This document shows, one piece after another, positions 27,528 to 36,418 of a stretch of DNA of 64,000 nucleotides. Source of the stretch: an uncultured bacterium (GTDB lineage Bacteria > Planctomycetota > UBA1135 > GCA-002686595); NCBI GenBank assembly GCA_938083085.1, contig CALLKX010000037.1, positions 40,320-104,319 of the forward strand, given 5' to 3'. Position 1 is the stretch's first letter; the number at the start of each line of letters is the position of its first letter. The notes beneath the pieces are model-generated. The model did not search any database. It saw only the letters and a program-made list of their open reading frames with translations, and was not told the DNA's origin. The position numbers were made by a program, and so were the translations under genes.

Positions 27528-29675
27528 ATGACTGACCAACGACGCGCAGGCGGCCAGAGCCGCTCGCGACGCTCCGGCAGCAGGGGATCGACCCCCCGCC
27601 GTAGCACTGGCCGCGACGCGGCACCGAAGACGAACAAGAACATCACCCCCCTCACCCCCACTCTCGAACCGCCCAACATCGAGTCGTTCGAGGAGTTCAG
27701 CCTCGCGGAGAATATCCAGAGCGCGATCAAGGGGATGGGCATCACCAAGCCCACGCCGATCCAGGCCCTGGCCATCGAGCCGGTCATGCAGGGCAAGGAC
27801 GTGATCGCGAAGGCCGAGACCGGTACGGGGAAGACCCTGGCCTTCGGCGCCCCGATGATGTCGAAGATCGACCCGAGCCGCTCAACGGTCCTCGGGCTCG
27901 TGCTGTCTCCCACCCGTGAGCTCGCCGAGCAGGTGCACGACGTGCTCAAGGAGCTCGGAGCGGCCAGCGGCATCAAGACCACCTTGATCGTTGGCGGTGA
28001 GCAAATGGGCCCGCAGGTGCGCGCCCTCCAGGCGGGAGCCCAGGTCGTGGTCGGGACGCCCGGACGGGTCCTCGACCTGCTGAACCAGCGCTTCCTGCAG
28101 TTCCCCTGGACCGAGTTCGCCATCCTCGACGAGGCGGACAAGATGCTCGAGATCGGCTTCATCGACGACGTGAAGAAGATCCTCGACGCCTGCAACGAGT
28201 ATCGCCAGACGCTGCTGTTCTCCGCCACGTTCCCCACGCCGCTCCTCGAGCTCGCGCGCGGATACACCACAGACCCCGTCGAGATCGCGACGGCGAGCGG
28301 CGTCTCCACGGTGGATAACATCAGCCAGTACTTCCTGCGCTGCGGCGAAGAGGACCGCGCCCGGGAGCTCGGCCACCTCATCGAGGACTCCGCTAAGGAC
28401 GACGTCTTCCTCGTGTTCTGCGAGCGCAGGACCGACGTCGACCAGCTGATCCGCAAGCTCGAGCGTCGTCGCTTTTCGGTCAAGGCCCTCCACGGGGGCT
28501 ACGACCAGGCGGCTCGCTTCCGCGTCATGGGCGCATTCAGGACCGGCGAGGTCAAGTGCCTCGTCGCCACGGACGTGGCCTCACGCGGCCTCGACGTGAA
28601 GCACGTCACCCACGTCGTCAACCTCGGCGTCCCCCGTGACGTCTCGGACTACACCCACCGGATCGGCCGCACGGGGCGGGCCGGGGCACACGGGGTTGCG
28701 GTCACCTTCGTCTCGCGACGCAACGAGCGAGATTGGGACAACCTCCAGCGTCAGTCGGGCTTCAACCTGACCGAGCTGCAGCGCCCGCGGGAGCTCTACT
28801 CCATCGAGCAGCGACGCCTCCGCGACGCGGCCAAGGGCGAGGAGGCCTCGACCGAGGTCGAGGAGGCCGCGCCCGCAGAAGCTCCCGCTGAGGTCCAGGA
28901 GCGGCCCCGCCGCCGACGAGGCCGCGACGGCGGGCGCAGCGAACGCCGCCCGGAGGAGTCCGAGGAGACCCGTGAGGTGAACACCGATCGAGACCGGTCC
29001 GACAGAGATCGATCCGACAGAGATCGATCCGACAGTGGCCGATCCGACGGTGGCCGATCCGACGGTGGCCGATCCGACGGTGGCCGATCCGAAGGTGGCC
29101 GATCTGAAGGTGATCGGCCTCGCCGCCGGCGACAGGCGCGGTCCGAGGAATCAACCACCGAGGCACGCCCCGAGCGGGCCCAGAAGGAAAGCCACGAGAG
29201 CGAGCAGGACGCTCCCAGGGCCGCGAGGCCGAGCGCTGAAGGTGATGACCGCCCTCGCCGAGGCCGACGTCGCCGTGACCGCGACGACCGCGCTCCCCGC
29301 GAGGAGCGATCCGAGGCCCCGGACTCCGCCCCCGCCAAGCCCAGGCGCTCCTCTGCGCCGAGGCCGGAGTCGGACGGGAACGCCCGCAGCGAGCCGGCCC
29401 CCGCCAAGCCCGCCGCCAGCGACTCTGGCTTTGGACTCGGCCTGGCCGAGGAGCCGAAGAGGGAGCCGAAGAGGGAGCGGGGCGACGACGGAGAGCGCCG
29501 GCCCCGCAAGCGCCGCGGTAGCGGTCGCAGGGGTGGCTCGGATTCACCCGAGAAAGAGACCGAAGGTCGTCCCAAGAGCGGTGAAAGGGGAGACGATCGT
29601 CGCCCCAAGACCCAACCCAAGCCTGAGCCCGAGCCGAAGAGCACCCCGAGCGGTGGCTTTGGCGCAGGCATCTGA
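27528..29675 (+). CDS. DEAD-box ATP-dependent RNA helicase with repeat-rich basic/acidic tail
   Basis: A 715-residue RNA helicase. A basic N-terminal tail (to about 45) is followed by the Q motif (FEEFSLAENI, PTPIQ), motif I AETGTGKT, Ia PTRELAEQ, TPGR, DEAD, SAT, then domain 2 with CERRTDVDQLI, TDVASRGLD and HRIGRTGRAG. The helicase core ends near residue 400. The remaining 300 residues are low-complexity Arg/Asp/Glu/Ser/Pro, including pentapeptide repeats of the RSDGG type, probably disordered and RNA-binding. Roles in ribosome assembly or RNA decay at low temperature are typical. It is preceded by a long leader region. Confidence 0.93.
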   Translation: MTDQRRAGGQSRSRRSGSRGSTPRRSTGRDAAPKTNKNITPLTPTLEPPNIESFEEFSLAENIQSAIKGMGITKPTPIQALAIEPVMQGKDVIAKAETGTGKTLAFGAPMMSKIDPSRSTVLGLVLSPTRELAEQVHDVLKELGAASGIKTTLIVGGEQMGPQVRALQAGAQVVVGTPGRVLDLLNQRFLQFPWTEFAILDEADKMLEIGFIDDVKKILDACNEYRQTLLFSATFPTPLLELARGYTTDPVEIATASGVSTVDNISQYFLRCGEEDRARELGHLIEDSAKDDVFLVFCERRTDVDQLIRKLERRRFSVKALHGGYDQAARFRVMGAFRTGEVKCLVATDVASRGLDVKHVTHVVNLGVPRDVSDYTHRIGRTGRAGAHGVAVTFVSRRNERDWDNLQRQSGFNLTELQRPRELYSIEQRRLRDAAKGEEASTEVEEAAPAEAPAEVQERPRRRRGRDGGRSERRPEESEETREVNTDRDRSDRDRSDRDRSDSGRSDGGRSDGGRSDGGRSEGGRSEGDRPRRRRQARSEESTTEARPERAQKESHESEQDAPRAARPSAEGDDRPRRGRRRRDRDDRAPREERSEAPDSAPAKPRRSSAPRPESDGNARSEPAPAKPAASDSGFGLGLAEEPKREPKRERGDDGERRPRKRRGSGRRGGSDSPEKETEGRPKSGERGDDRRPKTQPKPEPEPKSTPSGGFGAGI
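28997..29117 (+). repeat. 15-bp in-frame tandem repeat in the helicase tail
   Basis: About eight copies of a 15-base unit (GATCCGACGGTGGCC and variants such as GATCCGACAGAGATC) encode a pentapeptide series of RSDRD then RSDGG/RSEGG type. Adjacent copies are nearly identical, pointing to recent expansion. Confidence 0.85.
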
Positions 29676-29731
29676 CCCCGTTAACCAAACAAGAGAGCGG
29701 GCAGCCCGAACCGGGCTGCTCCATCCACGAC

Positions 29732-30139
29732 ATGGGCGGCATCAACCCCTACCAAGAGCAGGTCGAAATCCCGCTCCCCGAACGGAGCTACTCCGTGACC
29801 TTCATGCCCATGGGCAAGAAGGTCTCGGTAGACCCCGCGAAGCTCCCCCTCTCCAGGGAGGGACGACCGGGGTCCATCCTCGACATCGCGGATGGACACG
29901 GCATCGAGATTGACCACGCATGCGGCGGCGTCTGCGCGTGCTCCACCTGCCACGTCATTATCCGTGCAGGCGTGGACTCGATCCCCGAAGCCTCGGAGTC
30001 CGAGGAGGACATGCTGGATGAGGCCCCGGGCGTCGAGCTCAGCTCGAGGCTGGCATGCCAGGCGGTCCCCAACGGCGAGACCGACGTGGTCGTCGAGATC
30101 CCCAGCTGGAATCGCAACCACGCCCAAGAGAGCCACTGA
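29732..30139 (+). CDS. 2Fe-2S ferredoxin, adrenodoxin/Isc type
   Basis: A 135-residue cytoplasmic electron carrier. Cluster ligands: Cys64, Cys70 and Cys73 in ACGGVCACSTCHV, and a fourth Cys in SRLACQAV. EEDMLDEA is the acidic partner-binding helix of this group. It overlaps ispH by one base (TGATG at 30137-30141). IspH needs reduced ferredoxin or flavodoxin, so this ferredoxin may supply its electrons; that link is inferred from the coupling. Confidence 0.92.
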   Translation: MGGINPYQEQVEIPLPERSYSVTFMPMGKKVSVDPAKLPLSREGRPGSILDIADGHGIEIDHACGGVCACSTCHVIIRAGVDSIPEASESEEDMLDEAPGVELSSRLACQAVPNGETDVVVEIPSWNRNHAQESH

Positions 30140-31086
30140 TGGGCCAGGACCTCCCCGCCACCGGAGGCGAGGAAGTGGTCCTCGCCAACCCCCGGGGCTT
30201 TTGCGCTGGCGTTGATCGCGCGATCCAGATCGTGGAGAGAGCCCTCGAGGTTCACGGGGCGCCCGTCTTCGTCCTGCATGAGATCGTGCACAACAAGCAC
30301 GTGCTCGAGCGGCTGCGGTCACTCGGCGCGCGCTTCGTCGCCTCCCTCGAGGAGGTTCCGGAAGGGTCGGTCACGGTGTTCAGCGCCCACGGAGTCTCCG
30401 ACGCCGTGGTCGACGCAGCAGCGGGCCGCCACCTGGAAGTGATCGACGCGACGTGCCCCCTGGTCACCAAGGTCCACCGCCAGGCGATTCGCTACGAGGA
30501 CCAGGGGCGCGAGGTCATCCTGGTCGGCCACCCCGGCCACCCCGAGGTGGAGGGGACCCGCGGCCGGATCAAGGGCAAGGTGCACGTCCTCTCGACGCCA
30601 GAGGAGGTCGCTGCGCTCGAGGTCGACGACGCCGACCACCTGGCCTATGTCACTCAGACCACGCTCTCCGTCGACGACACGCGAGACGTGATCGACGCGC
30701 TCCTCAGCCGCTTCCCGGCGATCCAGGGCCCCGCGCTGAAGGACATCTGCTACGCCACCCAGAATCGCCAGACGGCGGTGAAGGACATGATCGGAGAGGT
30801 GGACGTCTTGATCGTCGTCGGCTCCGAGAACTCCTCCAACTCGAACCGTCTACGCGAGCTCGGTGAACGCGGCGGCCTCCCCGCCTACCTCGTCGACCGC
30901 CCCGAGCAGGTCCAGCCGGAGTGGGTCGAGGGTGCGACGACAGTGGGCGTCACAGCCGGCGCGTCGGCCCCCGAAGAGCTGGTCCAGCTGATTCTTGATC
31001 GCCTCGACGAGCTGGGCGTCACCCGCACAAGGGAGCTCGACGGCGAGAAGGAGACGGTGGTCTTCCAGATGCCCGAGGGGCTCTAG
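30139..31086 (+). CDS. ispH: 4-hydroxy-3-methylbut-2-enyl diphosphate reductase
   Basis: A 315-residue [4Fe-4S] enzyme, the last step of the MEP isoprenoid pathway, giving IPP and DMAPP. The three cluster cysteines lie in NPRGFCAGVDRAI (Cys22), IDATCPLVTKVH and DICYATQNRQ. HEIVHN, HGVS and GHPGHPEVEGTRG carry the substrate histidines and the catalytic Glu; GSENSSNSNRL binds the diphosphate. The ATG at 30139 is preferred over an upstream in-frame start because it overlaps the ferredoxin stop. Confidence 0.95.
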   Translation: MGQDLPATGGEEVVLANPRGFCAGVDRAIQIVERALEVHGAPVFVLHEIVHNKHVLERLRSLGARFVASLEEVPEGSVTVFSAHGVSDAVVDAAAGRHLEVIDATCPLVTKVHRQAIRYEDQGREVILVGHPGHPEVEGTRGRIKGKVHVLSTPEEVAALEVDDADHLAYVTQTTLSVDDTRDVIDALLSRFPAIQGPALKDICYATQNRQTAVKDMIGEVDVLIVVGSENSSNSNRLRELGERGGLPAYLVDRPEQVQPEWVEGATTVGVTAGASAPEELVQLILDRLDELGVTRTRELDGEKETVVFQMPEGL

Positions 31087-31140
31087 CGGCCCCCTCCGGA
31101 GAGGAGTCGAGTTGGCGGCCCGTCCGCTGAGGGGTGAATA

Positions 31141-31183
31141 GACCGGAGGCCGGCCGCGCTCACGCGCGACCGGCCTCCAGGTC
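31141..31183. terminator. Strong hairpin between convergent ispH and DUF481 genes
   Basis: GGAGGCCGG (31145-31153) pairs perfectly with CCGGCCTCC (31170-31178), extended outward by GACC/GGTC with one bulged A and inward by CGCG/CGCG. It lies between two gene ends and could stop transcription from both sides, although no T-run follows. Confidence 0.5.
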
Positions 31184-31206
31184 TTCGAGGAGAGGTCCTC
31201 GCGCGA

Positions 31207-31992
31207 TCAGAACTTCCAGCCCACGGTGAGCAGGTAGATGTTGTCCGCGCGCTTGTTCCCCTCCTGCGGGGTGTTGTCGTAGGTCAGCACCCACTGGAGC
31301 TTGGCGACCATCGACTCGGACAGGACCGCCGCGAAGTCCGTCGTCGCGACGCCGTAGATGTCGTCCGCGTCGTCGAGGCTCGGGAAGACCTCTCCGGACG
31401 TCCCGAAGCTCAGGGTCTCGCTGATCGCAGTGGAGACATCCCACGCGCCGCGGATCACCAAGAACTCCTCGTTGACGCCGTCGTCATACTTCTCGTCGAA
31501 CCAGCCGACGCCGACCTCGGTGCTGATCCGCCACTGGTCGTCGTCGCGCCACTGCTCACCAAGACCAGCGCCGATCGTCCAGCGGATGTCCACCGCCGCC
31601 TGCTCGTTGGTCTCCGCGAGTCCGTTGACGTAGACATAGGTCTTCTCAGAGACGAACTTGTCGTACTTCAGCGTGCCGAGGGCGCGACGCTGGGTGCGCG
31701 CGTCGTCCTGGGTGGCGTAATACCAGAGGCCCTCGGCCGTGTACCGGTGCGTGCCCATCTCACGGACCGCCTTGCCGGTGATGGCATACGAGGAGTTGTT
31801 GGCGTTGCCCTCGCTCTTCGTCAGGCCGACGTCGAGCCCGCCGCGCCAGATACCGAGGTCCTCAGCAGCGACTTCATCTTGCAGAGCCGCTGCCGTGGCG
31901 AGGGTGACGGCGTTGGGCGCCGGCGTGGTGGGAGGGGTGAGAACTGTCGCTGCGCCAAGCGTCGAGCCAAGCACAAGGGGGAGAACGAGCAT
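31207..31992 (-). CDS. DUF481 outer-membrane beta-barrel protein
   Basis: A 261-residue exported protein. A signal peptide (LVLPLVLGSTLGAATVL) is followed by alternating strands typical of DUF481: GGLDVGLTKSEGNANNSSYAITGKA, WYYATQDDARTQRRALGTLKYDKF, and so on to the C-terminal aromatic signature (LLTVGWKF, ending in Phe) used for outer-membrane insertion. The family is thought to be salt-stress inducible in some species; function unknown. It is not linked to an operon partner. Confidence 0.85.
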   Translation of the reverse strand: MLVLPLVLGSTLGAATVLTPPTTPAPNAVTLATAAALQDEVAAEDLGIWRGGLDVGLTKSEGNANNSSYAITGKAVREMGTHRYTAEGLWYYATQDDARTQRRALGTLKYDKFVSEKTYVYVNGLAETNEQAAVDIRWTIGAGLGEQWRDDDQWRISTEVGVGWFDEKYDDGVNEEFLVIRGAWDVSTAISETLSFGTSGEVFPSLDDADDIYGVATTDFAAVLSESMVAKLQWVLTYDNTPQEGNKRADNIYLLTVGWKF

Positions 31993-32054
31993 TGCGGTGT
32001 CGCCCGCGTCGGAACGCGAGCCTCGTGTGTCAATCGGGGGGGGGTAAAGGGGCG

Positions 32055-32819
32055 TCAGTCAGAGATCCAGCGCAGCGAGGCGCGGAGCCCGAGGGCTGTC
32101 CTCGATCCGTGCCAGGTGAGGAGTTGACCGTCGCAGAGTAAGAAGCGCGGCGGATCGGCGTAAGCCACGGCGGCGAGTTCGTCGACGTGCTTTTGGGCGA
32201 ACGGAAAGGGCTCGCTCGGCAGAACAATCAAGTCCGGCGCCAACGATGCGACTTCCCCCAGAGTCACCTCTGGATAGCGGTTAACGGCCGCCTCAATCAC
32301 GTTGATCCCTCCTGCCTCCGCCAGGAGATTGGACAGAAATGTGTCCGCCGAGGCCGCGATCCAGGGGCGCCGCCAGACGAGGACCGCGAAGCGCCAGGGC
32401 GCAACCCCTCGGGCCGACGCACGAGCTTCCTCGAGAGCGCGCTCCACCCCCGCAGCCGCGACCTCGGCGCCCGGCTCGCAGGCGACCGCGCTCCCGACGT
32501 CACGGATCAACGCCGGCACCTCCGCTGCCCGGCGCGGCATCGACGTGTGGACCTTCACCCCCGCGGCCTCCAGCGCCAAGACGTCCTCGAGGCGGTTCTC
32601 CTCCCGGTTCGCGAAGACGAGGGTCGGCTCCAGCGCAAGGATCCGCTCCACGCTCGGGTCCTTCGTCCCGCCGACCCGCACCACCCCGGGCATGGACCGT
32701 GGCTCCACGCAGAACTTCGTCGCCCCCACCACGGACGCCCCCGCTCCGATCTCGAAGAGCGTCTCGGTCATGCTCGGGCAGAGCGAGACCAGGCGCGCTG
32801 GCTCAGCCGCGGAGGCCAA
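32055..32819 (-). CDS. Helical-backbone metal receptor (BtuF/FecB-like) protein without signal peptide
   Basis: A 254-residue protein of the TroA superfamily as in vitamin B12 or iron-siderophore binding proteins. It opens LVSLCPSMTETLFEIGAGASVVG, the typical first strand and helix, followed by GGTKDPSVERILALEPTLVFAN, then a second lobe with WIAASADTFLSNLLAEAGG and LGEVASLAPDLIVLPSEPF. The start is taken as TTG at 32819; the first ATG (32771) would cut off the first strand. The gene overlaps the MBL gene by 17 bases. There is no signal peptide or lipobox and no permease or ATPase gene nearby, so transport duty is uncertain. Confidence 0.75.
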   Translation of the reverse strand: MASAAEPARLVSLCPSMTETLFEIGAGASVVGATKFCVEPRSMPGVVRVGGTKDPSVERILALEPTLVFANREENRLEDVLALEAAGVKVHTSMPRRAAEVPALIRDVGSAVACEPGAEVAAAGVERALEEARASARGVAPWRFAVLVWRRPWIAASADTFLSNLLAEAGGINVIEAAVNRYPEVTLGEVASLAPDLIVLPSEPFPFAQKHVDELAAVAYADPPRFLLCDGQLLTWHGSRTALGLRASLRWISD

Positions 32820-33723
32820 GCTCGGGCACGTCCACCGCGACGTAGCGCTTGCCGTCCCTCTCGAGGCGGGTGAACGCTCGGTCCGGGTCGTGATAGGACA
32901 GCCCAACGATGCCCTCGTCCGCCGCCTTCGCGAGCCACTCGGTGCGCATCGAGAACGACTGAGACACGTCCATGTCGTAGGCCATGATGTAAGGCGGCTG
33001 GATGTGATGGGTGGTGGGGATCAGGTCCCCCCAGAACGCCGCTGAAAGGCCGTCTCCAGCTGCGTTGAAGCGGATGACGACCATGCCCTCGGAGTGCCCG
33101 CAGACCGGCACCAACTCGAGGTCCTCGAAGAGGCGGTGCCCCCCGTCATGCATCTCTACCAGACCCCGCTCCACGAGGGGGTCGATGTCGTCCGCGCGGT
33201 AGCTGGCGCGTCGAGGGTGCATGGGGACCCGCGCCGCCCCCACCTCGGCCGTGGGGAAGTGGTGCCTGGCGCGCGGAAACAGCGGCTCCAGCGACCCACC
33301 CTGCAGCTCCACGAGGGCTCCGATGTGATCGAAGTGACAGTGAGAGACCACCACGTGATCGATGTCCTCAGGACCCACGTCTACGGCTGCGAGGGTGGCC
33401 CTGAGCGTGGTCGCCTCCGGCCGATCGAGCCCGTAGATCTTCCGGAACTTGTCGTCCCACCGGTCCCCCATGCCGCCCTCCACGATCACCTTGACCCCGT
33501 CCTTCTCGGCGAGGAACGGGCGCGCCGCTAGCCGGATAGTGTTGTCTTCCGCCGGCGGAGTGAGCCGTGCCCAGAGGTTCTTGGGCACCACCCCCCACAT
33601 GGCGCCGCCGTCGAGGCGGAAGTTGGCGTCAAAGAGCGCGGTGATCTTCCACTCCCCCACCTCGAGGGAGGTAGGAGACCACGCGCTCTCCTGCGGACCT
33701 CGGCTCGGGGCAGGGTTCGACAT
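32803..33723 (-). CDS. MBL-fold metallo-hydrolase
   Basis: A 306-residue metallo-beta-lactamase-fold protein. Zinc ligands: SHCHFDHIG (H-x-H-x-D-H), a histidine in VPVCGHSEG, an Asp in FWGDLIPTTHH, and a C-terminal His in YHDPDRAF. Layout resembles the AHL-lactonase/AttM and related hydrolase group, but substrate cannot be assigned. It follows the acyl-CoA dehydrogenase by 50 bases and overlaps the metal-receptor-like gene, suggesting one transcript. Confidence 0.85.
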   Translation of the reverse strand: MSNPAPSRGPQESAWSPTSLEVGEWKITALFDANFRLDGGAMWGVVPKNLWARLTPPAEDNTIRLAARPFLAEKDGVKVIVEGGMGDRWDDKFRKIYGLDRPEATTLRATLAAVDVGPEDIDHVVVSHCHFDHIGALVELQGGSLEPLFPRARHHFPTAEVGAARVPMHPRRASYRADDIDPLVERGLVEMHDGGHRLFEDLELVPVCGHSEGMVVIRFNAAGDGLSAAFWGDLIPTTHHIQPPYIMAYDMDVSQSFSMRTEWLAKAADEGIVGLSYHDPDRAFTRLERDGKRYVAVDVPELGLRG

Positions 33724-33773
33724 GATTGAGCGTGGAGCGCGGGGGCTTGAGCTTCGAGAGCGCGGGGGCTCGC

Positions 33774-35000
33774 TCAGAGGCTGCGAGCAGCCTTGAGCAC
33801 CGCGCGTCCAATGATCAGACGCTGGATCTCACTGGTGCCCTCGCCAATCGTGCAGAGCTTCGCGTCGCGCCACATGCGCTCCACCGGGTACTCCCGGCTG
33901 TAGCCGTAGCCGCCGTAGATCTGGATCGCCTCGTAGGTGCACTTCATGGCGATCTCGGACGCGTACAGCTTCCCGATGGAGGCCTGCGTTCCGTAGCTCT
34001 GCCCCGAGTCCTTGAGGCGGGCCGAGTGGTACACGAGGTGGCGCGCGGCCTCGATCTGCACCCGCATGTCGGCGAGCTTGAACTGGACGGCCTGCTGGTC
34101 GGCGAGCGAACCGCCGAAGGCCTCGCGCTCCATGGCGTACTTCGTAGCGCACTCGAAGGCACCCTCGGCGAGCCCGAGGGAGAGCGCGCCGATGGAAATA
34201 CGGCCCCCTTCCAGGGTCTTCATGAAGGTCGAGAAGCCCTCGCCGGCGGGCCCGAGCAGGTGCGAGCGAGGGATCCGGGCATCCTGGAAGACCAGGCTGG
34301 CCCAGTCCGAGCCGCGCATGCCGAGCTTCGTCTCACCCGGCTCCAGGCTGAAGCCTTCGATATCCCGCGGGACCACGAAGGCCGAGATCCCCTTGGACCC
34401 AAGCGAGCGGTCGGTCACGGCCGTGACAATGAACACGCCCGCGTGGTTCGCGTTCGTGATGAAGCACTTGCGCCCGTTGAGGACGTACTCATCGCCGACG
34501 AGCTCGGCAGTGGTCGCCGTCCCCCCCGAGTCCGACCCGGCCCCGGGTTCAGTCAGTCCATAGGCGCCCATGTACTCGCCTGAGATGAGCTTCGGCACGT
34601 AGAGCTCTCGCAGCTCGGCGCCGCCCCACTTCCAGATCGGGTAGGTGCCCAGGCTCACGTGCGCGGCGTAGCCGAGCGCGGTCGAGCCGCAGACCTTGGC
34701 GAGCTCTTCCACGGCCAGGATGTAGGCGAGCGTTCCGCCGTCGGAGCCTCCGACGTCCTCGGGGAACGGGATCCCCGGGAGCCCAAGCTCGACGATCTGG
34801 TCCCACTTCTCCCGCGGGAAGCTGTGCTTCTCGTCGATGTCGTGGGCGATCGGAGCGATCTCGGACCTCGCGAAGTCCTCCACCATCTCGCGGACCATCT
34901 CCTGCTCCTCGGTGAAGTCGAAGGAGTGGCGAATGGCGGGGAGCTCGTACTCGGCGTGTCCCAGGTCGTGGGACTCCTTGGAGGCGGCGACGTCGGTCAT
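33774..35000 (-). CDS. Acyl-CoA dehydrogenase, copy 1
   Basis: A 408-residue FAD flavoprotein that desaturates acyl-CoA at C2-C3. Marks: FDFTEEQEMVREMVEDFA at the N-terminus, AYGLTEPGAGSDSGG (FAD and substrate loop), FITNANHAGVF, and QIYGGYGYSREYPVERMWRDAK. Glu387 in GEGTSEIQR is the catalytic base position of short/medium-chain enzymes. Electrons would pass to an electron-transfer flavoprotein, not encoded here. It is 118 bases downstream of the second acyl-CoA dehydrogenase gene. Confidence 0.92.
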   Translation of the reverse strand: MTDVAASKESHDLGHAEYELPAIRHSFDFTEEQEMVREMVEDFARSEIAPIAHDIDEKHSFPREKWDQIVELGLPGIPFPEDVGGSDGGTLAYILAVEELAKVCGSTALGYAAHVSLGTYPIWKWGGAELRELYVPKLISGEYMGAYGLTEPGAGSDSGGTATTAELVGDEYVLNGRKCFITNANHAGVFIVTAVTDRSLGSKGISAFVVPRDIEGFSLEPGETKLGMRGSDWASLVFQDARIPRSHLLGPAGEGFSTFMKTLEGGRISIGALSLGLAEGAFECATKYAMEREAFGGSLADQQAVQFKLADMRVQIEAARHLVYHSARLKDSGQSYGTQASIGKLYASEIAMKCTYEAIQIYGGYGYSREYPVERMWRDAKLCTIGEGTSEIQRLIIGRAVLKAARSL

Positions 35001-35118
35001 GGCTTGGTCCGGTGTGCGCTCAGGATCGTGGCGAGCGATGCCTGGGGCGGATTCGGGGGCGTGACGCGCCCCTGAGCGAGGGATTGGATTGAGGGTGGGA
35101 TCGGCGTAGCAGGTGCGC

Positions 35119-36303
35119 TCAGCGGAGCAGATCGCGAGCGATCACGAGGCGCTGGATGTCCGTCGCGCCCTCGTAGATCTCTGTGATCCGGGCGTCCCGG
35201 AAGAGGCGCTCGACGTGGAAGTCGTCGGTGTAGCCGGCGCCCCCGTGGATCTGGACGGCCTCATCGGCGCAGTAGTTCGCGGCCTGCGAGGCGAGGAGCT
35301 TGGCCTCCGAGGACTGCCGGTTGACCTCCATGCCACGGTCTCGCATCCACGCCGCCTTGCGGACGAGGAGGCGGGAGGCCTCGAGGCGCGCGGACATGTC
35401 CGCGAGCTTGTGTTGGATCGCCTGGAAGTAGCCGATCGGCTTGCCGAACTGCTCGCGCTCCTTGGCGTACTTGATCGACGCGTCGAGGCAGGCCTGGCCG
35501 ATACCGACGGCCTGGCTCGCGATGCCGATGCGCCCACCCGCGAGGGTGTCCATCGCAATCGGGAAGCCGCGGTCGACCTCGCCGAGGACGCACTCCGGAC
35601 CGAGCCGGACGTCCTCGAGGATGATCTCCACCGTGGCCGAACCGCGGATGCCGGTCTTCATCTCGTGCTTGCCGACCTTCAGGCCGGGGGCGTCCCCCGG
35701 CACGAGGAACGCCGTGATCCCCTTGGCCTTCGGCAGCTCCGGGTTCGTCCGCACGTAGATGAGGAAGAGCCCGGCGCGGTCGCCCGAGGTCACCCACAGC
35801 TTGGTACCCCGCAGGACCCAATCGTCACCGTCTCGCTCTGCCGTCGCAGCGAGGGCCGCGGCGTCGGAACCCGACCCCGCCTCCGAGAGCGAGTAGGCGC
35901 CGATCGCCTCGCCCGAGGCGAGCTTGGGGAGCCAGTGAGCCTTCTGCTCGTCGGTGCCGAACTTCATCAGCGGCGCGCAGAGCAGTGAGTTGTGAACAGA
36001 GACGGCGACGCCGGTGGAGGCGCACACGCGGTTGAGCTCCTCGAGCACCACGGCCAGCGCGACGTTGCCGAGGTCCGCACCGCCGAACTCCTCCGGGAGC
36101 GTCAGGCCCCAGAAGCCGAGCTCACCCAGCTGCTTGTAGACATCGTCGGAGATGGTCTCCTCGCGATCGTGCTTGGTGGCCAGCGGCGCGAGGACGCCGT
36201 CCGCGAAGTCGCGGGCTGAGTCCCGCACCATCGAGAGCTCCTCGTCGAGCTCGAATCCGAGCCCGGCGGCGGCGGTGTCAATGTCCGGATGAGTCATGGT
36301 CAT
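35119..36303 (-). CDS. Acyl-CoA dehydrogenase, copy 2 (short/branched-chain type)
   Basis: A 394-residue acyl-CoA dehydrogenase. Marks: YSLSEAGSGSDAAAL, WVTSGDRAGLFLIYVRT, GGRIGIASQAVGIGQACLD, QIHGGAGYTDDFHVERLFRDARI. Glu378 in YEGATDIQR is the catalytic base. It resembles butyryl-CoA or branched-chain dehydrogenases more than copy 1, but chain length cannot be read safely. An alternative start six bases downstream (36297) is equally possible. Confidence 0.92.
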   Translation of the reverse strand: MTMTHPDIDTAAAGLGFELDEELSMVRDSARDFADGVLAPLATKHDREETISDDVYKQLGELGFWGLTLPEEFGGADLGNVALAVVLEELNRVCASTGVAVSVHNSLLCAPLMKFGTDEQKAHWLPKLASGEAIGAYSLSEAGSGSDAAALAATAERDGDDWVLRGTKLWVTSGDRAGLFLIYVRTNPELPKAKGITAFLVPGDAPGLKVGKHEMKTGIRGSATVEIILEDVRLGPECVLGEVDRGFPIAMDTLAGGRIGIASQAVGIGQACLDASIKYAKEREQFGKPIGYFQAIQHKLADMSARLEASRLLVRKAAWMRDRGMEVNRQSSEAKLLASQAANYCADEAVQIHGGAGYTDDFHVERLFRDARITEIYEGATDIQRLVIARDLLR

Positions 36304-36418
36304 GACGGTCTTGGAGGCGTGTTCCTGGAGGCCGCGGGGAAGCGCGGAGAGTCAGTTGAATAGATCGGTCGTTTGCGCCGTTAACCCCAGCACTGGCCGG
36401 GGTTCTTTGCCGCACCCA

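Noticed and set aside
36383..36404. AACCCC/GGGGTT hairpin followed by CTTT, looking like a plus-strand terminator
   Set aside because: No plus-strand gene ends here, and the minus-strand reading has no T-run after the stem. It lies between two minus-strand genes.
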